Shown here piece after piece: positions 5,399 through 11,304 of a DNA stretch of 11,304 bases. Every line of letters begins with the position of its first letter. Position 1 is the stretch's first letter. The position numbers and the translations under genes are program-made. Origin of the DNA: Candidatus Geoarchaeota archaeon (GTDB taxonomy: Archaea; Thermoproteota; Thermoprotei; Gearchaeales; WAQG01); NCBI GenBank assembly GCA_015520395.1, contig WAQG01000220.1, positions 1 through 11,304 on the forward strand. Reading direction: 5' to 3'. The notes below the pieces were generated by a model. It worked only from the letters and a program-made list of their open reading frames with translations. It was not told where the DNA came from and ran no database searches.

Positions 5399-6624
5399 AT
5401 ATCTCTAGACTGAGTCTCATATTTCCTTATAGGGCTTCCATCGCGGTCGCCACGGCTTATATTATGTCGAGATCGATTGAGCAGATGGGTGCACAGGGCT
5501 TTTCACTAAGCATAACGATAATGACGGCCAGCTCGTTATCCGGATCTATGCTCTGGCGCTATCTGGCTAGGAGGCTTGACGTTACGAAGATATATTTAAT
5601 CAGCCAGCTACTCGTTTTTACCTCGATTTTTGCAGGTAGGGTCGAGGCTAGATATGCAGTGTTGCCTCAAGCTGCTAGTGTGGGCTTTGCATCAACTGTT
5701 GGATATTATGCTATTATGGATCAGCTAGAGAGGGGTGATGTGGGCCATCTTGAGGGTGCTGGAAGCTGGGGATGGCTCTTCGGCCTGCTCATGGCCTCGA
5801 TGCTCAGCGCCCAGGAGAACAGGATACAGATGTCCTCGCTGGCGGTGACAGGAACCTCGATTCTATGGGCGCTGCTGATAAGGGATGTGAGGGCGGCCCT
5901 CCTGCCCAGTGGCCGGGACATCTGCCGCTCGCTGATAAGTAGGGTGTCCGGAGTTTCAAATCTTAGAATAAGGTTAGCGGTGAAGCTGGTGGAGGTGGCT
6001 TCCAGGATCAGGCCCCTGGGCACAGCCCCCTTCATTTTCAGGCGCTACTCCCTCAGGCTGGATCTTGAGGATCCGAGGCTCCACGGCTATGTCTTCGCGC
6101 TGTTTCTGGCCCTCGGGATGGCCTACCCTGAATACCTCGTGGCCACCATCTCCCTCACCGGCGTGAGCATCACCGCTATGCTTGTGGTGAGCTGGGGGGT
6201 TACAGCAATTGTAAGCCCATTCGTGAAACCCAGGTGGGGTTTATTGAGGGGTGCTGTCGCCTCGAGAATATTCCTCTACGCGGCTTTAGCCCTGCTCTCC
6301 GCCATGGAGGTTAGGCTTTGGTGGCCCTTCGCCCTAGCAATAGCCACCTTCAACGGGCTTTCATGGGCGGTCATACTGGTAACCCTGAACTGGAAGGCGC
6401 TTCGCCTGGGGACAGGACAGCTCTCAGTCAACAATACGTTTAGAACGCTGGGCTACCTCTTCGGAAACCTTATAGTGGCCTTGGCCTTCGGCCAACAGAT
6501 GCTCTACGCACCCATGTTGATCGCCTCGGGGATACTCTCCGCCCTGACCCTAATAGATGGATACCCTAGGGTTACATATAGCGCTAAGAGAACATTGAAC
6601 AGGCTCTCTTTCACCCCTCGGTGA
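5395..6624 (+). CDS. MFS-like membrane transporter, substrate unknown
   Basis: About 409 residues with roughly 12 membrane helices in two halves, separated by a basic loop of about 65 residues (ending RRYSLRLDLEDPRLHG), the layout of the major facilitator superfamily. Between helices 2 and 3 WRYLARRLDVTK resembles a degenerate motif A (GxLaDRxGRk); the segment GSWGWLFGLLMA resembles MFS helix 5. Substrate cannot be inferred. The frame is open to a GTG at 5380, but ATG 5395 is preferred: it overlaps the stop of the small ORF, and AGAGGTGG (5376-5383) lies 11 bases upstream as a ribosome-binding site. It is convergent with the next gene across a 117-bp gap that holds no clear terminator or ORF. 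Confidence 0.65.
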   Translation: MNISRLSLIFPYRASIAVATAYIMSRSIEQMGAQGFSLSITIMTASSLSGSMLWRYLARRLDVTKIYLISQLLVFTSIFAGRVEARYAVLPQAASVGFASTVGYYAIMDQLERGDVGHLEGAGSWGWLFGLLMASMLSAQENRIQMSSLAVTGTSILWALLIRDVRAALLPSGRDICRSLISRVSGVSNLRIRLAVKLVEVASRIRPLGTAPFIFRRYSLRLDLEDPRLHGYVFALFLALGMAYPEYLVATISLTGVSITAMLVVSWGVTAIVSPFVKPRWGLLRGAVASRIFLYAALALLSAMEVRLWWPFALAIATFNGLSWAVILVTLNWKALRLGTGQLSVNNTFRTLGYLFGNLIVALAFGQQMLYAPMLIASGILSALTLIDGYPRVTYSAKRTLNRLSFTPR

Positions 6625-6741
6625 GGGCCAAGGAGCAGTATGCCCCACAGCCCCAACCTTCTCTAAAGATGTATATTGCTTAGGTGTGTTTAGGTCTAGT
6701 GAAGTTAGGAAGGAGCTTGTAGCGGATTAAGTGGCGTCCTG

Positions 6742-7872
6742 CTAGTTATGGACGTCTGGGCTGGTTTGACCTGTGTCCTGCTTCGGCTCCATCTTCCTGG
6801 CATTGCCCCTTCTTATCTTCTCCAGCTTTCTCATTACAAGCATGGTTACTATGAACGTTGCCGGGAACACCGACATTAAGGTTGCAAGGACATGCCCCCT
6901 TGAGAGGTAATTAACCTTCCTAGCCCTGTAGAATATTATGAATACTGGGCCTGTAACAAACTCAATAAACCCATCCTGCTCCAGAGCCTTGGCAGGCATA
7001 ATAAACATGTTAACGATCTTAATGGTGTTTACGCCTTTCTTGAAGTAGGCGCAGAAGCTCCTGTTAAACCCTATGAGGAGCCACCGCCTTTCAGCAATTG
7101 GGTCATCGACAAACGCCCCCTGCATTGCAGCGTAATGGGAGGCATACGGGGGTCTTACATCAATTTGATACGGCGGCTCCGCGCTCTCTTTGAGGGTTGT
7201 GAAGCCGGTGTGAATATGGCCTATGAGGAATCCTCCCTCCGGTATCCCATAGAGGATCCGAGACTCCTCGACCCCATCTACGACGACATATGAGTAGATC
7301 TCTATACCCTCCTTCTTAAACTCGTCGGTAAGGTTACTTATGATGGCTGGCCCCATCACGAACATGCCCCCGTACCCGCAGGGTCGGATTGCCATGAAGC
7401 CCCTCGGCTCCTGCCACTCACTTTTAGCCTCATAAGGACCTAACCGCATGTAGAAGGTCACATTGGCGATGAGGGGCATGTAAGTGGGGGTTGCCGGGTC
7501 AAAATCTAAGTTGAAGTTACGAACTATCTCGATCCTTATAACCGCCATTTCGCCCGACATACCCACAACCTTTTCCGCAAGTTTGCTAAGCGGCACCTTC
7601 ATTAAACGTGGCTTAAAGTATACGAGCCTGATGTCCCTGGTGTCTGGAGGCTCCATCATGACATCAAGATCAGTCTCAAACCCGCCCCTCAAGAGTGTCT
7701 CGGCAAACGCCCACTTAGCCTTCACACGAGTTTCCGTGATAACATTGCCAACTGGTAATTCTGCTGGGTCAGGCCCCAGATACACATCTATAACTGTAGA
7801 TGAGTAAATGAAGCCTATGACCACTATAGATGCCAGCATCGAGGCGATGAGTGGGATAACGAGAGTTTTCAT
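6742..7872 (-). CDS. Membrane-anchored extracytoplasmic protein of unknown family
   Basis: I do not recognise this 376-residue protein. It has an N-terminal membrane helix (about 4-24), a large polar domain (about 27-325) predicted outside the cell, a second helix (about 327-347), and a basic cytoplasmic tail (RKLEKIRRGNARK). Three N-glycosylation sequons fall in the outer domain (N137-V-T, N180-L-T, N270-R-S), which fits an archaeal surface protein. Two cysteines (C165, C274) could form a disulfide; H219-I-H221 could bind a metal but is isolated. No Shine-Dalgarno is seen; a TATA element lies about 32 bases upstream, so the leader is a few bases at most. It is divergent from a Tat-signal protein with which it shares a 97-base promoter region. 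Confidence 0.7.
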   Translation of the reverse strand: MKTLVIPLIASMLASIVVIGFIYSSTVIDVYLGPDPAELPVGNVITETRVKAKWAFAETLLRGGFETDLDVMMEPPDTRDIRLVYFKPRLMKVPLSKLAEKVVGMSGEMAVIRIEIVRNFNLDFDPATPTYMPLIANVTFYMRLGPYEAKSEWQEPRGFMAIRPCGYGGMFVMGPAIISNLTDEFKKEGIEIYSYVVVDGVEESRILYGIPEGGFLIGHIHTGFTTLKESAEPPYQIDVRPPYASHYAAMQGAFVDDPIAERRWLLIGFNRSFCAYFKKGVNTIKIVNMFIMPAKALEQDGFIEFVTGPVFIIFYRARKVNYLSRGHVLATLMSVFPATFIVTMLVMRKLEKIRRGNARKMEPKQDTGQTSPDVHN

Positions 7873-7899
7873 ATCTAATAGGCATTATTATTGATTAGA

Positions 7900-7915
7900 C
7901 TATATAATTTTAAAT
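7900..7915 (-). promoter_or_regulatory. TATA region of the anchored orphan gene
   Basis: On the minus strand this reads ATTTAAAATTATATAG, centred about 30-35 bases before the start at 7872. With no Shine-Dalgarno present, a nearly leaderless transcript is expected. Confidence 0.5.
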
Positions 7916-7923
7916 GTGTAATC

Positions 7924-7929
7924 TTATAT
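7924..7929 (+). promoter_or_regulatory. TATA element of the Tat-signal orphan gene
   Basis: TTATAT about 26 bases before a probable transcript start near 7952 leaves a short leader carrying GGGAG (7956-7960). That ribosome-binding sequence is 9 bases before ATG 7970 but only 3 before ATG 7964, favouring 7970 as the start. Confidence 0.4.
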
Positions 7930-7969
7930 CGATACTGCATCACCATCAATATTTTGGGAGACTATGGGG

Positions 7970-8935
7970 ATGGATCGAAGGAGTTTTCTTAAGGGCCTTG
8001 GTGTGGGTTTGTTGGCTGGGGCTCTGGGCGCCATCGTCAGGAAGCACCTCAGCTTCTACCCGATCTTCTGGCGGACTGTCGAGGCGGAGGCCGAGGGTGT
8101 GGGTCGATTGGCGGGTATTTGGTGGTCTCCCAGCATATATTACGACAGGGGAAGGGACATGATTGGATTAGAGCTTACGGTAAACTTCCTCCTCGATGGC
8201 GGACGCCCATTTTATATCAAGAGGATAGAGGCCTATGCTCCGAATAAGGAGATGTTTTATTTGAGGAGCTTCAACGTATGGGAGGCTGAGCAATACATGT
8301 ATGTAAGCTACGAGGTTGAGCCCTTCACGGAGCCGCCCGAGGTGACAGGCCTGAGGTACGGGGCTAGGTTTATGGACTTAAGGATACCCGTACCAGCCCA
8401 TCTTATAATGGCTGGGGAATACAGGGTGAGATTCGTCCTGGAGGCCATTAGAACCCGGGCTGAGAGTCATGTCGAGGTGAAGGCTAGACTTATTAAGGGA
8501 AGCTACTCGAGGGAAGTTGAGGAGTATCTAACGGAGCTTTTAAGGGAAGCCATCAGAGTTAAGGGGCATCCAACCCCCACAATCCTAAGCAACGCCGAGT
8601 TTATAGGGGAGTACCTCACAGTCTATGGTTTTCCAGAGGGAGATGTTCGGAGGGATTTCCTGGTTAGAACGATCCTAATCGAACGGCCGAAAAACGAGAA
8701 GTTTAAGAGGGCCTGGGCGCCATGGCGTTTCCGTGACATCTATCACCTCGCCGTAGAGCTCATAGGGGATAAACCGGAGATACTTTATGTGGATGGGCCA
8801 CCGGCACCCATAGAGGTTCTCGCCTACCTGACACTTCTCCACAACTACTTCCTAGAGGGGAGATTAGAGGAAGCCAAGGCGAAGACCGCCATTGAGCTTA
8901 GAGAAGAAATTCAGGCACTCATAAAAGATCTGTAG
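7970..8935 (+). CDS. Tat-signal protein of unknown function
   Basis: About 321 residues beginning MDRRSFLKG, a classic twin-arginine motif (R-R-x-F-L-K), followed by the hydrophobic stretch GLGVGLLAGALGAIV. It should be exported folded by the Tat system. No AxA cleavage site or lipobox cysteine is evident, so the signal may stay as a membrane anchor. The mature part looks beta-rich up to about residue 180 (many alternating aromatic/hydrophobic segments) and helical after that (EEYLTELLREA; RLEEAKAKTAIELREEIQA). It contains no cysteine and no recognisable cofactor motif, which is unusual because many Tat substrates are redox enzymes. The frame also allows ATG 7964. It is divergent from the anchored orphan at 6742-7872, and the two may act together on the cell surface; that link is inference from position. 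Confidence 0.7.
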   Translation: MDRRSFLKGLGVGLLAGALGAIVRKHLSFYPIFWRTVEAEAEGVGRLAGIWWSPSIYYDRGRDMIGLELTVNFLLDGGRPFYIKRIEAYAPNKEMFYLRSFNVWEAEQYMYVSYEVEPFTEPPEVTGLRYGARFMDLRIPVPAHLIMAGEYRVRFVLEAIRTRAESHVEVKARLIKGSYSREVEEYLTELLREAIRVKGHPTPTILSNAEFIGEYLTVYGFPEGDVRRDFLVRTILIERPKNEKFKRAWAPWRFRDIYHLAVELIGDKPEILYVDGPPAPIEVLAYLTLLHNYFLEGRLEEAKAKTAIELREEIQALIKDL

Positions 8936-8939
8936 CCAA

Positions 8940-8958
8940 AACCCGGGAACTCCGGGTT
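8940..8958. terminator. Hairpin between convergent genes
   Basis: AACCCGG (8940-8946) pairs perfectly with CCGGGTT (8952-8958) around a 5-base loop, starting 5 bases after the stop of the Tat-signal gene. On the minus strand the stem is followed by TT (TTTT including its last two bases), so it resembles an intrinsic terminator more for the endA transcript than for the plus-strand gene. A 10-bp palindrome, GATCGCGATC, lies at 8989-8998. Confidence 0.45.
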
Positions 8959-9019
8959 AGCATAGCCCCGACCGAAGTCTATAAAGAAGATCGCGATCCA
9001 CCGTCCTCTTGAGTGGGTA

Positions 9020-9565
9020 TTACATGCGGCGCCAGGAGAACATCAGGTAGACTATTTCTTGCCCTTTTAGGAGGGCTAGGAGGAGCTTCTTCCTGACGGT
9101 GTGTGTCAGCCTCCCTGCCCCGACTATGTCTATGGCCGAGATCCTGGCGTCTTCCGGCAGCACCTCTACGAGGAATGGGGCGTGGTCTATCCCGGGACCG
9201 TACTCGTAGACCGCGAAGGTTGCGCCGAACTTCACCCCAGGCCTGACCACATAGCCCCTCATCCTGAGATCCCTGTAGACACTGTAGATGCGCCTGAACC
9301 CCTCATACCTGCGCTCAGCCTCCCTGAGGAGCTCCTCGTAGGAGATCGTCCTCCCCTCAGGATCCACGACCCTTATCCTCCCCTTCTCAAGTAGGTAGAG
9401 GGCCTCGTAGAAGCTCAGCTGGACTGGCGCCCTGAAGTCCATCGTTTTAGGCTTCTCAACCCCAACCGGCCTGCCATAGAACCCCTCCCTGTAAAGCCTG
9501 GGCGCCCTGTCCGGATCAGGCGCGACGAGCCTGCCCTCAGAGTAGACGACCTCTATCTTCTCCAT
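9020..9565 (-). CDS. endA: tRNA-splicing endonuclease, catalytic subunit
   Basis: A 181-residue enzyme that cuts introns out of archaeal pre-tRNA (and pre-rRNA) at bulge-helix-bulge structures. The C-terminal catalytic domain (about 90-178) carries the family's Tyr-His-Lys triad: Y120 in FAVYEYG, H128 in GIDHAPFLV, and K159 in HTVRKKLL. The segment RGYVVRPGVKFGATFAVY is the usual lead-in to the active site. Length matches the single-domain form (about 180 residues), which assembles as a homotetramer or as the catalytic half of an (alpha-beta)2 enzyme; no second subunit is in the window. The start at 9565 lies about 28 bases from a minus-strand TATA element, so the transcript is leaderless or nearly so. 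Its substrate is exemplified by the tRNA-Leu at 546. Confidence 0.92.
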   Translation of the reverse strand: MEKIEVVYSEGRLVAPDPDRAPRLYREGFYGRPVGVEKPKTMDFRAPVQLSFYEALYLLEKGRIRVVDPEGRTISYEELLREAERRYEGFRRIYSVYRDLRMRGYVVRPGVKFGATFAVYEYGPGIDHAPFLVEVLPEDARISAIDIVGAGRLTHTVRKKLLLALLKGQEIVYLMFSWRRM

Positions 9566-9580
9566 CCCAGCTCAGAATCA

Positions 9581-9598
9581 CTTAAAAACTTTAAAACC
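9581..9598. promoter_or_regulatory. Overlapping divergent TATA elements of endA and the flippase-like gene
   Basis: Plus-strand CTTAAAAAC (9581-9589) is about 25 bases before GTG 9610. Minus-strand GGTTTTAAAG (9589-9598) is about 28 bases before the endA ATG at 9565. The two boxes abut, and each faces a start codon at the leaderless distance. Both transcription complexes could hardly sit on this 44-bp gap at the same time. Confidence 0.5.
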
Positions 9599-9609
9599 TA
9601 ACATAAGCC

Positions 9610-10626
9610 GTGTCCCAGAAGAGGAGGCTCGTAGCCCTTACGGCGCTGGGAATAGCAATAATGGCCATCTACATATACGTCAACGATCCCTGGGAGATAT
9701 ACCACAACCTCTCAAAAGCCGACCCCCTGTGGGTTGCCGTGGCCGTCGCCCTGAACACAGCCTCCCTCGGCCTCGCCGCCATGATGTGGCACCTCAGCCT
9801 CAAGGCCGTTGGAGCCAGGATTCCCTTCCCCGAAAGCCTGAAGGCGACGATGATAAGCATATTTGGGGACATGATGATCCCGACAGCCAGCGTCGCTGGG
9901 GAGGCCATGCGGATCTCCTATCTCCACAACAAGCTTGGACTGGGGTTGGACAGGGCCACGGCAGGCCTGGCGGTTCACAGGACCGCTTATGCCGTCCTCC
10001 TACTCATATTCTCCATAATAGGCGCATCATACCTTCCGCCCCTCCTAAGGGGCCCAGGGGGTCTTCTCGTCTTGGGAATAATAGCCTGGGTCTTCGTGTT
10101 CGCAGCCCTCCTACTCTTCCTAGAGAGGCTCAGAGGCCCCATCTTCAAGATAATAGACTTTGCCTACGGGAGGCTCAGGTGGCCCAGGGATCCCGAGGCC
10201 GCTAAGGCCGGGATAGACAGGTTTATAGGCGAGGTTAAGGAAGGTCTTCGCCATGCCTCGTCGAGCAGGGGGTTCGTTACGCTTATACTGGTTGTGGGCT
10301 CCCTCCAGTGGATCGTGGCCGGCCTCATGTTCTACACGGTCTTTCTAGCGCTGGGCTACGGGGGCATGAACCCGATAGAGCTTGTGCTGATCTTCCCCAT
10401 CTACGGGACGTTGACGCTCTTCCCCATCGGCATACCGGCCTCAATGGGCATAGTTGAGACCGGCTTGACCGTCACCTATATGTCCCTAGGGGTTGAGAGA
10501 AGCGTTGCAGTTGCAGCAACGATACTTACCAGGGGGATTCTGGTGTGGTACGATCTGCTTGTCTCGGGCTCAGTCTTCATAAGGAACCTGCAATATGTGG
10601 CTGCGGTCGGGCCATCCGAAGGTTGA
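9610..10626 (+). CDS. Lysylphosphatidylglycerol synthase TM-region / AglD-like membrane protein
   Basis: A 338-residue protein with about 7-8 membrane helices, of the family that includes UPF0104 proteins, the membrane (flippase) half of MprF, and haloarchaeal AglD. Diagnostic segments are PTASVAGEAMRISYL (91-105, normally P..AGGE.LR.YLL), HRTAYAVLLL shortly after (normally an ER.xD region), and the late GIPASMGIVETGLT (normally GGLGxxExGL). Archaeal members are thought to help in lipid or glycolipid translocation or in dolichol-linked sugar steps; no catalytic LPG-synthase domain is attached. The GTG start at 9610 fits a leaderless transcript; an ATG at 9661 is a poorer alternative because it lies inside the first helix. 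The gene ends 5 bases from the convergent TrkA-type gene. Confidence 0.82.
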   Translation: MSQKRRLVALTALGIAIMAIYIYVNDPWEIYHNLSKADPLWVAVAVALNTASLGLAAMMWHLSLKAVGARIPFPESLKATMISIFGDMMIPTASVAGEAMRISYLHNKLGLGLDRATAGLAVHRTAYAVLLLIFSIIGASYLPPLLRGPGGLLVLGIIAWVFVFAALLLFLERLRGPIFKIIDFAYGRLRWPRDPEAAKAGIDRFIGEVKEGLRHASSSRGFVTLILVVGSLQWIVAGLMFYTVFLALGYGGMNPIELVLIFPIYGTLTLFPIGIPASMGIVETGLTVTYMSLGVERSVAVAATILTRGILVWYDLLVSGSVFIRNLQYVAAVGPSEG

Positions 10627-10631
10627 CGGCT

Positions 10632-11273
10632 TTAGAAGAGCTTAAACCTCTTCCTCCTCTTCATCAGTATCACCGTGTCCCCGGCCCGCAGCCTTAAGCC
10701 GGGCTTCGGAAATATCATCTCATTGCCCCTCATTATGAGGAGCGGGTGCGAATCCTTGTTTGCAAGGGCCTCAACACTCGCACCATCGTGCTTCGAACCA
10801 GGCTTAACCACGAACTCTACAATATCCATACCACGCCTTATCAACTGCATTATCTCGGTGAGCCCCGGGCTTCTGAGCAGCATCCCTATCTGTATCGCCG
10901 TGCTCTCGTAGGGGGAGACGATCATGTTGATGCCGAGGGCTCTGGCGAGCTCCTCGTACTCCGGGTGGGAGAGCTTAACAATCACCGACTTGACGCCCTT
11001 CCGCTTTGCGAGCAGCGCGCTAACAATGTTTATCGTATCACTGCCCGTCGTCGCTATAAAGACGTCGGCGAACTCCAGCTTCGCGCGATCCAGGGTATCC
11101 GGGTCGGCAACATCACCAACGATGAGATCCACGTGGGGGAACTTGTCGAGGAACTTCTCGGCCAGCTCCCGGTTCCTCTCTATAACGGTTATATGGGCGT
11201 GATCCAGCTCATCCCTAAGGTAACGGACGATCGCCCTCCCTATCTCACCAGCACCCGCAATCACTATCCTCAT
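10632..11273 (-). CDS. trkA: TrkA-type RCK potassium-transport regulator
   Basis: A 213-residue cytoplasmic regulatory subunit that binds NAD(H) or adenine nucleotides and gates a potassium transporter or channel. The N-terminal RCK/TrkA-N Rossmann domain (1-130) has GAGEIG (7-12) as the dinucleotide loop, E32 closing the second strand, and ATTGSDTIN (74-82). The TrkA-C domain follows (about 140-208: DIVEFVVKPGSKHDGASVEAL, then LRLRAGDTVILM). Length is usual for a single-RCK protein. The start MRIVIAGAGEIG matches the family and is preceded by GGAAGG; the frame stays open upstream to the window edge, so a longer product cannot be excluded. Its membrane partner (TrkH or a channel) is not here and may lie beyond 11304. 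It is convergent with the preceding gene across 5 bases. The symbol denotes the family. Confidence 0.9.
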   Translation of the reverse strand: MRIVIAGAGEIGRAIVRYLRDELDHAHITVIERNRELAEKFLDKFPHVDLIVGDVADPDTLDRAKLEFADVFIATTGSDTINIVSALLAKRKGVKSVIVKLSHPEYEELARALGINMIVSPYESTAIQIGMLLRSPGLTEIMQLIRRGMDIVEFVVKPGSKHDGASVEALANKDSHPLLIMRGNEMIFPKPGLRLRAGDTVILMKRRKRFKLF

Positions 11274-11304
11274 GGGCCTTCCAACAATAGAAAGAAACTT
11301 GCAT

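Noticed and set aside
6625..6741. 117-bp convergent spacer searched for small genes or a terminator
   Set aside because: Only very short ORFs occur (stop within nine codons) and no stable inverted repeat or clear T-run is visible.
9729..10205. 158-residue ORF inside the flippase-like gene, and the antisense ORFs at 9669-9978
   Set aside because: Composition rich in Arg, Pro, Gln and His is typical of a shifted frame; the overlapping frame has clear family motifs.

Overview
This window is archaeal chromosome, most likely from a thermophile of the TACK group (Thermoproteota or Korarchaeota-like; I cannot fix the lineage). The evidence is an archaeal UMP kinase, a tRNA-Leu intron framed by a textbook bulge-helix-bulge splice motif, an archaeal tRNA-splicing endonuclease, archaeal NikR, TTTAAATA-like boxes about 25-30 nt before several start codons that lack a Shine-Dalgarno, and heavy AGG/AGA and ATA codon use. 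Genes are short-spaced and alternate in strand. There is no rRNA, CRISPR array, insertion sequence or phage gene, and no gene-free stretch longer than 300 bases.

Layout. 1-422 (+): C-terminal part of UMP kinase (pyrH), then a hairpin, then an intron-containing tRNA-Leu(CAA) at 546-661. 690-3136 (-): three genes, a CPA-type cation/proton antiporter, a small di-heme b-type cytochrome, and the nickel-responsive repressor NikR. 3233-5194 (+): a P1B-2 type heavy-metal ATPase divergent from nikR across a 96-bp promoter region holding a 17-bp palindrome. 5330-6624 (+): a 22-codon ORF overlapping (ATGA) the start of an MFS-like transporter. 6742-8935: two divergent genes of unknown family, both predicted to act outside the membrane (a two-TM anchored, probably glycosylated protein and a Tat-signal protein). 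9020-10626: endA (-) and a flippase-like membrane protein (+) divergent from a 44-bp gap with overlapping TATA elements. 10632-11273 (-): a TrkA-type RCK potassium-channel regulator.

How they fit together. Positions 2029-5194 look like a transition-metal homeostasis cluster: sensor (NikR), efflux pump (P1B ATPase) and possibly a membrane redox partner (cytochrome b). The ion theme extends to the antiporter and the TrkA-type protein. The endonuclease encoded at 9020-9565 is the enzyme needed to remove the intron of the tRNA at 546. The least explained parts are the orphan exported pair at 6742-8935, the tiny coupled ORF at 5330, and the standalone di-heme cytochrome.
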